This document shows positions 42,901 through 55,120 of a stretch of 64,000 nucleotides of DNA, in pieces. Below the pieces are notes generated by a model. That model made no database searches, was not told the origin of the DNA, and worked only from the letters and a program-made list of their open reading frames with translations. How positions within the stretch are numbered: the first letter of the stretch is position 1; every line of letters begins with the position of its first letter. Source of the stretch: Posidonia oceanica. Taxonomy: Eukaryota; Streptophyta; Magnoliopsida; Alismatales; Posidoniaceae. The DNA lies in contig JAZBRS010000029.1 in the NCBI GenBank assembly GCA_037176725.1, positions 48,494,001-48,558,000 of the forward strand, written 5' to 3'. The translations under genes and the position numbers were made by a program.

Positions 42901-45900
42901 CGAGGGCCTTTGCGTGCCTTTTCGAAGTCACGTCTGTTTATTTGCTCGCTTCCTTAATTAGGGGACGAGCACCTTTGCGTGCCTTTTCGAAGTCACGTCT
43001 GCATGTTTGCTCGCTTCCTTAATTGGCGGACAAGCGCCTTTGCGTGCCTTTTCGAAGTCACGTCTGTTTGTTTGTTCGCTTCCGTAATTTGAGGTCGAGT
43101 GCCTTTTTGAAGTTACGTTTGTTTGTTTGCTCGCTTCTTTAATTTGAGGACGAGCGCCTTTGCGTGCCTTTTCGAAGTCACGTCTGTTAGTTTGTTCGCT
43201 TCCTTTATTTGAGATCGAGCGCCTTTGCGTGCCATTCCGAAGCCACGTCTGTTTCTTCGCTCACTTTCTTAATTTGAGGAGAAGCACCTTTGTGTGCCGT
43301 TCCGAAGTCACGTCTGTTTGTTTGCTCGCTACCTTAATATTTGGACGAGTGCCTATGCGTGCCTTTTCGATGTCACGTCTGTTTGTTTGCACACTTCCTT
43401 AATTTGAGGACGAGCGCCTTTGCGTGCCTTTTCGAAGTCTCGTCTGTTTGTTTGCTCACTTCCTTAATTTGAGGACGAGCGCCTTTCCGTGCCTTTTCGA
43501 AGCCATGTCTGTTAGTTTGCTCGCTTCCTTAATTTAAGGACGAGCGCCTTTGCGTGCCTTTTCGAAGTCACGTCTATTTGTTTGCATGCTTCCTTAATTT
43601 GAGGACGAGCGCCTTTGCGTGCCTTTTCGAATTCACGTCTGTTTGTTAGCTAGCTTCATAAATTGAGGACGAGAGCCATTGCGTGCCTTTTCGAAGTCAC
43701 GTCTGTTTATTTGCTCGCTTCCTTAATTTGGGGACGAGCGCCTTTGCGTGCCTTTTTGAAGTCAAGTCTATTTGTTTGCTCGCTTCCTTAATTTGAGGAC
43801 GAGCGCCTTTGCATGCCTTATCGATGTCACGTCTGTTTGTTTGCTCACTTCCTTAATTTGACGTTGAGCGCCTTTGCGTGCCTTTCCGAAGCCATGTCTG
43901 TTTGTTTGCTGGCTTCCTTAATTTGAGGACGAGCGCCTTTGCGTGCCATTTCGAAGTCATCTCTGTTTGTTTGCACGCTTCCTTAATTTGAGGACGAGCG
44001 CCTTTGCGTGCCATTCCGAAGCCATGTCTGTTTGTTTGCTCACTTCCTTAATTTGAGGACGAGCGCCTTCGCGTGCCTTTTCAAAGTCTCGTCTGTTTGT
44101 TTGCTCACTTCCTTAATTTGAGGACGAGCGCCTTTGCGTGCCTTTTCGAAGCCATGTCAGTTTGTTTGCTCGTTTCCTTAATTTGAGGACGAGCGTCTTT
44201 GCGTGCCTTTTCGAAGTCACGTCTATTTGTTTGCTTGCTTCCTTAATTTGGGGACGAGCGCCTTTGTGTGCCTTTACGATGTCACGTCTGTTTGTTTGCT
44301 CGCTTCCTTAATTTGAGGTCGAGCGCCTTTGCGTGCCTTTCCGAAGCCACGTCTGTTTCTTCGCTCACTTCCTTTATTTGAGGACGAGCGCCTTTGCGTG
44401 CCTTTTCGAAGCCTCGTCTGTTTGTTTGCTCACTTCCTTAATTTGAGGACGAGCGCCTTTGCGTGCCTTTTCGAAGCCATGTCTGTATGTTTGCTCGCTT
44501 CCTTATTTTGAGGACGAGCGCCTTTGCGTGCCTTTTCGAAGTCACGTCCGTTTGTTTGCTCGCTTCCTTTATTTGAGGTCGAGCGCCAATGCGTGCCTTT
44601 CCGAAGCCACGTCTGTTTCTTCGCTCACTTTCTTAATTTGAGGACATGCGCCTTTGTGTTCCTTTTCGAAGTCATGTCTGTTTGTTTGCTCGCTTCCTTA
44701 ATTTGAGGACGAGTACCTTTGCGAAGTCACGTCTGTTTGTTTGCTCGCTTCCTTAATTTGAGGTCGAGTGCCTTTTCGAAGTCACGTCTGTTTGTTTGCT
44801 CGCTTCTTTAATTTGAGGACGAGCACCATTACGTGCCTTTTCGAAGTCACGTCTGTTTGTTTGCTCGCTTCCATAATTTGAGGACGAGCGCCTTTGCGTG
44901 TCTTTCCGAAGCCATGTCTGTTTGTTTGCGGGCTTCCTTAATTTATAGGATGAGCTCCTTTGCATGCCTTTTCGAAGTCACGTCAGTTTGTTTGCTCGCT
45001 TATTAATTTGAGGACGAGTGCCTTTGCGTGCCTTTTCGAAGTCACGTCTGTTTATTTGCTCGCTTCCTTAATTTGGAGACAAGCGCCTTTGCGTGCCTTT
45101 CTGAAGTCACGTCTGTTTGTTTGCTCGTTTCCATAATTTGAGGACGAGCGTCTTTGCGTGCCTTTTCGAAGTCACGTCTGTTTGTTTGCTCGCTTCCTTA
45201 ATTCGAGGTCGAGTGCCTTTTCGAAGTCACGTCTGTTAGTTTGCTCGCTTCTTTAATTAGAGGACGAGCGCCTTTGCGTGCCTTTTTGAAGTCACGTCTT
45301 TTTGTTTGCTCACTTCTTTTATTTGAGGACGAGCGCCTTTGCGTGCCTTTTTGAAGTCACGTCTGTTTGTTTGCTCACTTCCTTAATTTGAGGTCGAGCG
45401 CCTTTGCGTGCCTTTCCGAAGCCATGTCTGTTTGTTTGCTGGCTTCCTTAATTTGAGGACGAGCGCCTTTGCGTGCCATTTCGAAGTCATGTCTGTTTGT
45501 TTGCTCGCTTCCATAATTTGAGGACGAGCGCCCTTGCGTGCCATTTCGAGGCCATGTCTGTTTGTTTGCTCACTTCCTTAATTTGAGGACGAGCGCCTTT
45601 GCGTGCCGTTTCAAAGTCTCGTCTGTTTGTTTGCTCACTTCCTTAATTTGAGGACGAGCGCCGTTGCGTGACTTTTCGAAGCCATGTCGGTTTGTTTGCT
45701 CGTTTCCTTAATTTGAGGACGAGCGCCTTTGCGTGCCTTTTCAAAGTCACGTCTATTTGTTTGCTTGCATCCTTAATTTGAGGACGAGCGCCTTTGCATG
45801 CCTTCTCGAAGTCACGTCTGTTTGTTTGCTCGCTTCCTTAATTTGAGGACGAGCGCCTTTGCGTGCCTTTCCGAAGCCATGTCTATTTGTTTGCTGGCTT

Positions 45901-48900
45901 CCTTAATATGAGGACAAGTGCCTTTGCGTGCCTTTTCGAAGACATGTCCGTTTGTTTGCTCGCTTCTTAATTTGAGGACGAGAGCCTTTGCGTGCCTTTT
46001 CGTAGTCACGTCCGTTTATTTGCTAGCTTCCTTAATTTGGGGACGAGCGCCTTTGCGTGCCTTTCCGAAGTCACGCCTGTTAGTTTGCTCGCTTCCTTAA
46101 TTTGCAGTCGAGTGCCTTTTCGAAGTCACGTTTGTTTGTTTGCACGCTTCTATAATTTGAGGACGAGCGCCAATGCGTGCCTTTGCGAAGTCACGTCTAT
46201 TTGTTTGCTCGCTTCCTTTATTTGAGATCAAGCGCCTTTGCGTGCCTTTCCGAAGCCACGTCTGTTACTTCGCTCACTAACTTAATTTGAGGACAAGCGC
46301 CTTTGTGTGCCTTTTCGAAGTCATGTCTGTGTGTTTGCTCGCCTCCTTAATTTGAGGACGAGTGCCTTTGCGTGCCTTTTCGATGTCACGTCTGCTTGTT
46401 TGCTCACTTCCTAAATTTGAGGACGAGCGCCGTTGCGTGCCTTTTCGAAGTCTCGTCTGTTTGTTTGCTCACTTCCTTAATTTGAGGACGAGCGCCTTTG
46501 CGTGCCTTTTCGAAGCCATGTCTGTTTGTTTGCTGGCTTCCTTAATTTGAGGACGAGCGCCTTTGTTTGCCTTTTCGAAGTCATGTCTGTTTGTTTGCTC
46601 GCTTCTAAATTTGAGGACGAGAGCCTTTGCGTGCCTTTTCGAAGTCACGTCTGTTTTTTTGCTCGCTTCCGTAATTTGGGGACGTGTGCCTCTGCGTGCC
46701 TTTTTGAAGTCACGTCTGTTTGTTTGCTCGCTTCCTTAATTTGAGGACGAGCGCCTTTGGTGCCTTTTCGAAGTCACGTCTGTTTGTTTGCACGCTTCCT
46801 TAATTCGAGGTCGAGTGCCTTTTCGAAGTCACGTCTGTTTGTTTGCTCGCTTCTTTAATTAGAAGACGAGCGCCTTTGCGTGCCTTTTTGAAGTCACGTC
46901 TGTTTATTTGCTCACTTCCTTTATTTGAGGACGAGCGCCTTTGCGTGCCTTTTCGAAGTCACGTCTGTTTGTTTGCTCACTTCCATAATTTGAGGTCGAG
47001 TGCCTTTGCGTGCCTTTCCGAAGCCATGTCTGTTTGTTTGCTGGCTTCCTTAATTTGAGGTCGAGCGCCTTTGCTTGCCTTTTCGAAGTCATGTCTGTTT
47101 GTTTGCTCTCTTCTAAATTTGAGGACGAGAGCCTTTGCATGCCTTTTCGAAGTCACGTCTGTTTATTTGCTCGCTTCCTTAATTTGGGGATGAGCGCCTT
47201 TGCGTGCCTTTTTGAAGTCACGTCTGCATGTTTGCTCGCTTCCTTAATTTGAGGACAAGCGCCTTTGCGTGCCTTTTCTAAGTCACGTCTGTTTGTTTCC
47301 TCGCTTCCGTAATTTGAGGTCGAGTGCCTTTTTGAAGTCACGTTTGTTTGTTTGCTCGCTTCTTTAATTTGAGGACGAGCGCCTTTGCGTGCCTTTTCGA
47401 AGTCACGTCTGTTTGTTTGCTCGCTTCCTTTATGTTAGATCGAGCGCCATTGCGTGCCATTCCGAAGCCACGTCTGTTTCTTCGCTCACTTTCTTAATTT
47501 GAGGACAAGCGCCTTTGTGTGCCATTTCGAAGTCACGTCTGTTTGTTTGCTCGCTTCCTTAATTTGAGGACGAGTGCCTATGCGTGCCATTTCGATGTCA
47601 CGTCCGTTTGTTTGCACACTTCCTTAATTTGAGGACGAGCGCCTTTGCGTGCCTTTTCGAAGCCATGTCTGTTTGTTTGCTCGCTTCCATAATTTAAGGA
47701 CGAGCGCCTTTGCGTTCCTTTTCGAAGTCACGTCTATTTGTTTGCTTGCTTCCGTAATTTGAGGACGAGCGCCTTTGCGTGCCTTTTCGAAGTCACGTCT
47801 GTTTGTTTACTCGCTTCCTTAATTTGAGGACGAGCGCCTTTGCGTGCCTTTTCGAAGTCAGGTCTGTTTGTTTACTCGCTTCCTTAATTTGAGGACGAGC
47901 GCCTTTGTGTGCCTTTTCGAAGTCACGTCTGTTTGTTTGTTCGCTTCCTTACTTTGAGGACGAGCACCTTTGCGTGCCTTTTCGAAGTCACGTCTGTTTG
48001 TTTGCACGCTTCCTTAATTTGAGGTCGAGTGCCTTTTCGAAGTCACGTCTGTTTGTTTGCTCGCTTCAATAATTTGAGGACGAGCACCTTTACGTGCCTT
48101 TTCGAAGTCACGTCTATTTGTTTGCTTGCTTCCATAATTTGAGGACGAGCGCCTTTGCGTGCCATTTTGAAGTCACGTCTATTTGTTTGCTCACTTCCTT
48201 TATTTGAGGACGAGCGCCTTTGCGTGCCTTTTCGAAGTCACGTCTGTTTGTTTGCTCACTTCCTTAATTTGAGGTCGAGCGCCTTTGCGTGCCATTCCGA
48301 AGCCATGTCTGTTTGTTTGCTGGCTTCCATAATTTGAGGACGAGCGCCTTTGCGTGCCATTTCGAAGTCATGTCTGTTTGTTTGCTCGCTTCCATAATTT
48401 GAGGACGAGCGCCTTTGCGTGCCATTCCGAAGCCATGTCTGTTTGTTTGCTCACTTCCTTAATTTGAGGACGAGCGCCTTTGCGTGCCTTTTCAAAGTCT
48501 CGTCTGTTTGTTTGCTCACTTCCTTAATTTGAGGACGAGCGCCTTTGCGTGCCTTTTCGAAGCCATGTCGGTTTGTTTGCTCGTTTCCTTAATTAGAGGA
48601 CAAGCACCTTTGCGTGCCTTTTCGAAGTCACGTCTATTTGTTTGCTTGCATCCTTAATTTGAGGATGAGCGCCTTTGCATGCCTTTTCGAAGTCACGTCT
48701 GTTTGATTGCTCGCTTCCTTAATTTGAGGACGAGCGCCTTTGCGTGCCTTTCCGAAGCCATGTCTATTTGTTTGCTGGCTTCCTTAATATGAGGACATGT
48801 GCCTTTGCGTCCCTTTTCGAAGACATGTCCGTTTGTTTGCTCGCTTCTTAATTTGAGGACGAGAGCCTTTGCGTGCCTTTTCGAAGTCACGTCCGTTTAT

Positions 48901-50244
48901 TTGCTAGCTTCCTTAATTTGGGGACGAGCGCCTTTGCGTGCCTTTTTGAAGTCACGTCTGTTTGTTTGCTCGCTTCCGTAATTTGAGGACGAGCGCCTTT
49001 GCGTGCCTTTCCGAAGTCACGCCTGTTAGTTTGCTCGCTTCCGTAATTTGCAGTCGAGTGCCTTTTCGAAGTCACGTTTGTTTGTTTGCACGCTTCTATA
49101 ATTTGAGGACGAGCGCCAATGCGTGCCTTTGCGAAGTCACGTCTGTTTGTTTGCTCGCTTCCTTTATTTGAGATCAAGCGCCTTTGCGTGCCTTTCCGAA
49201 GCCACGTCTGTTACTTCGCTCACTAACTTAATTTGAAGACAAGCGCCTTTGTGTGCCTTTTCGAAGTCATGTCTGTGTGTTTGCTCGCCTCCTTAATTTG
49301 AGGACGAGTGCCTTTGCGTGCCTTTTCGATGTCACGTCTGTTTGTTTGCTCACTTCCTTAATTTGAGGACGAGCGCCTTTGCGTGCCTTTTCGAAGTCTC
49401 GTCTGTTTGTTTGCTCACTTCCTTAATTTGAGGACGAGCGCCTTTGCGTGCCTTTTCGAAGCCATGTCTGTTTGATTGCTGGCTTCCTTAATTTGAGGAC
49501 GAGCGCCTTTGTTTGTCTTTTCGAAGTCATGTCTGTTTGTTTGTTCGCTTCTAAATTTGAGGACGAGAGCCTTTGCGTGCCATTTCGAAGTCACGTCTGT
49601 TTTTTTGCTCCCTTCCTTAATTTGGGGACGAGTGCCTTTGCGTGCCTTTTGGAAGTCACGTCTGTTTGTTTGCTCGCTTCCTTAATTTGAGGACGAGCGC
49701 CTTTGGTGCCTTTTCGAAGTCACGTCTGTTTGTTTGCACGCTTCCTTAATTCGAGGTCGAGTGCCTTTTTGAAGTCACGTCTGTTTGTTTGCTCGCTTCC
49801 GTAATTTGAGGACGAGCGCCTTTGCGTGCCTTTCCGAAGTCACGCCTGTTAGTTTGCTCGCTTCCTTAATTTGCAGTCGAGTGCCTATTCGAAGTCACGT
49901 TTGTTTGTTTGCACGCTTCTATAATTTGAGGACGAGCGCCAATGCGTGCCTTTGCGAAGTCACGTCTGTTTGTTTGCTCGCTTCCGTTATTTGAGATCAA
50001 GCGCCTTTGCGTGCCTTTCCGAAGCCACGTCTGTTACTTCGCTCACTAACTTAATTTGAGGACAAGCGCCTTTGTGTGCCTTTTCGAAGTCATGTCTGTG
50101 TGTTTGCTCGCCTCCTTAATTTGAGGACGAGTGCCTTTGCATGCCTTTTCGATGTCACGTCTGTTTGTTTGCTCACTTCCTTAATTTGAGGATGAGCGCC
50201 TTTGCGTGCCTTTTCGAAGTCTCGTCTGTTTGTTTGCTCACTTC

Positions 50245-52682
50245 CTAAATTTGAGGACGAGCGCCTTTGCGTGCCTTTTCGAAGTCACGTCTGTTTATTT
50301 GCTCGCTTCCTTAATTTGTTGACGAGCGCCTTTGCGTGCCTTTTTGAAGTCACGTCTGCATGTTTGCTCGCTTCCTTAATTTGAGGACAAGCGCCTTTGC
50401 GTGCCTTTTCGAAGTCACGTCTGTTTGTTTCCTCGCTTCCGTAATTTGAGGTCGAGTGCCTTTTTGAAGTCACGTTTGTTTGTTTGCTCGCTTCTTTAAT
50501 TTGAGGACGAGCGCCTTTGCGTGCCTTTTCGAAGTCACGTCTGTTTGTTTGCTCGCTTCCTTTATGTTAGATCGAGCGCCTTTGCGTGCCATTCCGAAGC
50601 CATGTCTGTTTCTTCGCTCACTTTCTTAATTTGAGGACAAGCGCCTTTGTGTGCCTTTTCGAAGTCACGTCTGTTTGTTTGCTCGCTTCCTTAATTTGAG
50701 GACGAGTGCCTATGCGTGCCTTTTCGATGTCACGTCCGTTTGTTTGCACACTTCCTTAATTTGAGGACGAGCGCCTTTGCGTGCCTTTTCGAAGTCTCGT
50801 CTATTTGTTTGCTCACTTCCTTAATTTGAGGACGAGCGCCTTCGCGTGCCTTTTCGAAGCCATGTCTGTTTGTTTGCTCGCTTCCTTAATTTAAGGACGA
50901 GCGCCTTTGCGTTCCTTTTCGAAGTCACGTCTATTTGTTTGCTTGCTTCCGTAATTTGAGGACGAGCGCCTTTGCGTGCCTTTTCGAAGTCACGTCTGTT
51001 TGTTTACTCGCTTCCTTAATTTGAGGACGAGCGCCTTTGCGTGCCTTTTCGAAGTCACGTCTGTTTGTTTGTTCGCTTCCTTACTTTGAGGACGAGCACC
51101 TTTGCGTGCCTTTTCGAAGTTACGTCTGTTTGTTGGCACGCTTCCATAATTTGAGGTCGAGTGCCTTTTCGAAGTCACGTCTGTTTGTTTGCTCGCTTCT
51201 TTAATTTGTGGACGAGCACCTTTACGTTCCTTTTCGAAGTCACGTCTATTTGTTTGCTTGCTTCCATAATTTGAGGTCGAGCGCCGTTGCGTGCCTTTTT
51301 GTAGTCACGTCTGTTTGTTTGCTCACTTCATTTTTTTGAGGACAAGCGCCTTTGCGTGCCTTTTCGAAGTCACGTCTGTTTGTTTGCTCACTTCCTTAAT
51401 TTGAGGTCGAGCGCCTTTGCGTGCCTTTCCGAAGCCATGTCTGTTTGTTTGCTGGCTTCCTTAATTTGAGGACGAGCGCCTTTGCGTGCCATTTCGAAGT
51501 CATGTCTGTTTGTTTGCTCGCTTCCATAATTTGAGGACGAGCGCCTTTGCGTGCCATTCCGAAGCCATGTCTGTTTGTTTGCTCACATCCTTAATTTGAG
51601 GACGAGCGCCTTTGCGTGCCTTTTCAAAGTCTCGTCTGTTTGTTTGCTCACTTCCGTAATTTGAGGGCGAGCGCCTTTTCGTGCCTTTTCGAAGCTATGT
51701 CGGTTTGTTTGCTCGTTTCCTTAATTTGAGGACAAGCACCTTTGCGTGCCTTTTCGAAGTCACGTCTATTTGTTTGCTTGCGTCCTTAATTTGAGGACGA
51801 GCGCCATTGCATGCCGTTTCGAAGTCACGTCTGTTTGTTTGCTCGCTTCCTTAATTTGAGGACGAGCGCCTTTGCGTGCCTTTCCGAAGCCATGTCTATT
51901 TGATTGCTGGCATCCTTAATATGAGGACAAGTGCCTATGCGTGCCTTTTCGAAGACATGTCCATTTGTTTGCTCGCTTCTTAATTTGAGGACGAGAGCCT
52001 TTGCGTGCCTTTTCGAAGTCACGTCCGTTTATTTGCTAGCTTCCTTAATTTGGGGACGAGCGCCTTTGCGTGCCTTTTTGAAGTCACGTCTGTTTGTTTG
52101 CACGCTTCCGTAATTTGAGGACGAGCGCCTTTGCGTGCCTTTCCGAAGTCACGTCTGTTTGTTTGCTCGCTTCCTTAATTTGCGGTCGAGTGCCTTTTCG
52201 AAGTCACGTTTGTTTGTTTGCTCGCTTCTATAATTTGCGGACGAGCGCCAATGCGTGCCTTTGCGAAGTCACGTCTGTTTGTTTGCTCGCTTCCTTTATT
52301 TGAGATCAAGCGCCTTTGCGTGCCTTTCCGAAGCCACGTCTGTTTCTTCGCTCACTCACTTAATTTGAGGACAAGCGCCTTTGTGTGCCTTTTCGAACTC
52401 ATGTCTGTGTGTTTGCTCGCCTCCGTAATTTGAGGACGAGTGCCTTTGCGTGCCTTCTCGATGTCACGTCTGTTTGTTTGCTCACTTCCTTAATTTGAGG
52501 ACGAGCGCCTTTGCGTGCCTTTTCGAAGTCTCGTCTGTTTGTTTGCTCACTTCCTTAATTTGAGGACGAGCGCCTTTGCGTGCCTTTTCGAAGACATGTC
52601 TGTTTGTTTGCTGGCTTCCTTAATTTGAGGTCGAGCGCCTTTGCTTGCCTTTTCGAAGTCATGTCTGTTTGTTTGCTCGCTT
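50245..52682 (+). repeat. 2438-bp higher-order repeat, copy A
   Basis: This block of about 38 monomers is repeated immediately downstream with a constant offset of 2438 bp. Diagnostic shared oddities include an AATTTGTTGACG monomer (about 50314 and 52752), a TTTTTGTAGTCACG monomer and a CACTTCATTTTTTTGAGG monomer. I saw only a handful of substitutions between the copies, for example GACAAG versus GACGAG near 51341/53779. Confidence 0.85.
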
Positions 52683-55120
52683 CTAAATTTGAGGACGAGA
52701 GCCTTTGCGTGCCTTTTCGAAGTCACGTCTGTTTATTTGCTCGCTTCCTTAATTTGTTGACGAGCGCCTTTGCGTGCCGTTTTGAAGTCACGTCTGCATG
52801 TTTGCTCGCTTCCTTAATTTGAGGACAAGCGCCTTTGCGTGCCTTTTCGAAGTCACGTCTGTTTGTTTCCTCGCTTCCGTAATTTGAGGTCGAGTGCCTT
52901 TTTGAAGTCACGTTTGTTTGTTTGCTCGCTTCTTTAATTTGAGGACGAGCGCCTTTGCGTGCCTTTTCGAAGTCACGTCTGTTTGTTTGCTCGCTTCCTT
53001 TATGTTAGATCGAGCGCCTTTGCGTGCCATTCCGAAGCCATGTCTGTTTCTTCGCTCACTTTCTTAATTTGAGGACAAGCGCCTTTGTGTGCCTTTTCGA
53101 AGTCACGTCTGTTTGTTTGCTCGCTTCCTTAATTTGAGGACGAGTGCCTATGCGTGCCTTTTCGATGTCACGTCCGTTTGTTTGCACACTTCCTTAATTT
53201 GAGGACGAGCGCCTTTGCGTGCCTTTTCGAAGTCTCGTCTATTTGTTTGCTCACTTCCTTAATTTGAGGACGAGCGCCTTCGCGTGCCTTTTCGAAGCCA
53301 TGTCTGTTTGTTTGCTCGCTTCCTTAATTTAAGGACGAGCGCCTTTGCGTTCCTTTTCGAAGTCACGTCTATTTGTTTGCTTGCTTCCGTAATTTGAGGA
53401 CGAGCGCCTTTGCGTGCCTTTTCGAAGTCACGTCTGTTTGTTTACTCGCTTCCTTAATTTGAGGACGAGCGCCTTTGCGTGCCTTTTCGAAGTCACGTCT
53501 GTTTGTTTGTTCGCTTCCTTACTTTGAGGACGAGCACCTTTGCGTGCCTTTTCGAAGTTACGTCTGTTTGTTGGCACGCTTCCATAATTTGAGGTCGAGT
53601 GCCTTTTCGAAGTCACGTCTGTTTGTTTGCTCGCTTCTTTAATTTGTGGACGAGCACCTTTACGTTCCTTTTCGAAGTCACGTCTATTTGTTTGCTTGCT
53701 TCCATAATTTGAGGTCGAGCGCCGTTGCGTGCCTTTTTGTAGTCACGTCTGTTTGTTTGCTCACTTCATTTTTTTGAGGACGAGCGCCTTTGCGTGCCTT
53801 TTCGAAGTCACGTCTGTTTGTTTGCTCACTTCCTTAATTTGAGGTCGAGCGCCTTTGCGTGCCTTTCCGAAGCCATGTCTGTTTGTTTGCTGGCTTCCTT
53901 AATTTGAGGACGAGCGCCTTTGCGTGCCATTTCGAAGTCATGTCTGTTTGTTTGCTCGCTTCCATAATTTGAGGACGAGCGCCTTTGCGTGCCATTCCGA
54001 AGCCATGTCTGTTTGTTTGCTCACATCCTTAATTTGAGGACGAGCGCCTTTGCGTGCCTTTTCAAAGTCTCGTCTGTTTGTTTGCTCACTTCCGTAATTT
54101 GAGGGCGAGCGCCTTTTCGTGCCTTTTCGAAGCTATGTCGGTTTGTTTGCTCGTTTCCTTAATTTGAGGACAAGCACCTTTGCGTGCCTTTTCGAAGTCA
54201 CGTCTATTTGTTTGCTTGCGTCCTTAATTTGAGGACGAGCGCCATTGCATGCCGTTTCGAAGTCACGTCTGTTTGTTTGCTCGCTTCCTTAATTTGAGGA
54301 CGAGCGCCTTTGCGTGCCTTTCCGAAGCCATGTCTATTTGATTGCTGGCATCCTTAATATGAGGACAAGTGCCTATGCGTGCCTTTTCGAAGACATGTCC
54401 ATTTGTTTGCTCGCTTCTTAATTTGAGGACGAGAGCCTTTGCGTGCCTTTTCGAAGTCACGTCCGTTTATTTGCTAGCTTCCTTAATTTGGGGACGAGCG
54501 CCTTTGCGTGCCTTTTTGAAGTCACGTCTGTTTGTTTGCACGCTTCCGTAATTTGAGGACGAGCGCCTTTGCGTGCCTTTCCGAAGTCACGTCTGTTTGT
54601 TTGCTCGCTTCCTTAATTTGCGGTCGAGTGCCTTTTCGAAGTCACGTTTGTTTGTTTGCTCGCTTCTATAATTTGCGGACGAGCGCCAATGCGTGCCTTT
54701 GCGAAGTCACGTCTGTTTGTTTGCTCGCTTCCTTTATTTGAGATCAAGCGCCTTTGCGTGCCTTTCCGAAGCCACGTCTGTTTCTTCGCTCACTAACTTA
54801 ATTTGAGGACAAGCGCCTTTGTGTGCCTTTTCGAAGTCATGTCTGTGTGTTTGCTCGCCTCCGTAATTTGAGGACGAGTGCCTTTGCGTGCCTTCTCGAT
54901 GTCACGTCTGTTTGTTTGCTCACTTCCTTAATTTGAGGACGAGCGCCTTTGCGTGCCTTTTCGAAGTCTCGTCTGTTTGTTTGCTCACTTCCTTAATTTG
55001 AGGACGAGCGCCTTTGCGTGCCTTTTCGAAGCCATGTCTGTTTGTTTGCTGGCTTCCTTAATTTGAGGACGAGCGCCTTTGCTTGCCTTTTCGAAGTCAT
55101 GTCTGTTTGTTTGCTCGCTT
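52683..55120 (+). repeat. 2438-bp higher-order repeat, copy B
   Basis: This is the near-identical tandem copy of 50245-52682. A third, more diverged relative follows (about 55120-57678). It has the same variant order but an insertion of about 185 bp near 55.2-55.4 kb and a later loss of about 65 bp, giving a spacing of 2558 bp. Confidence 0.85.
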
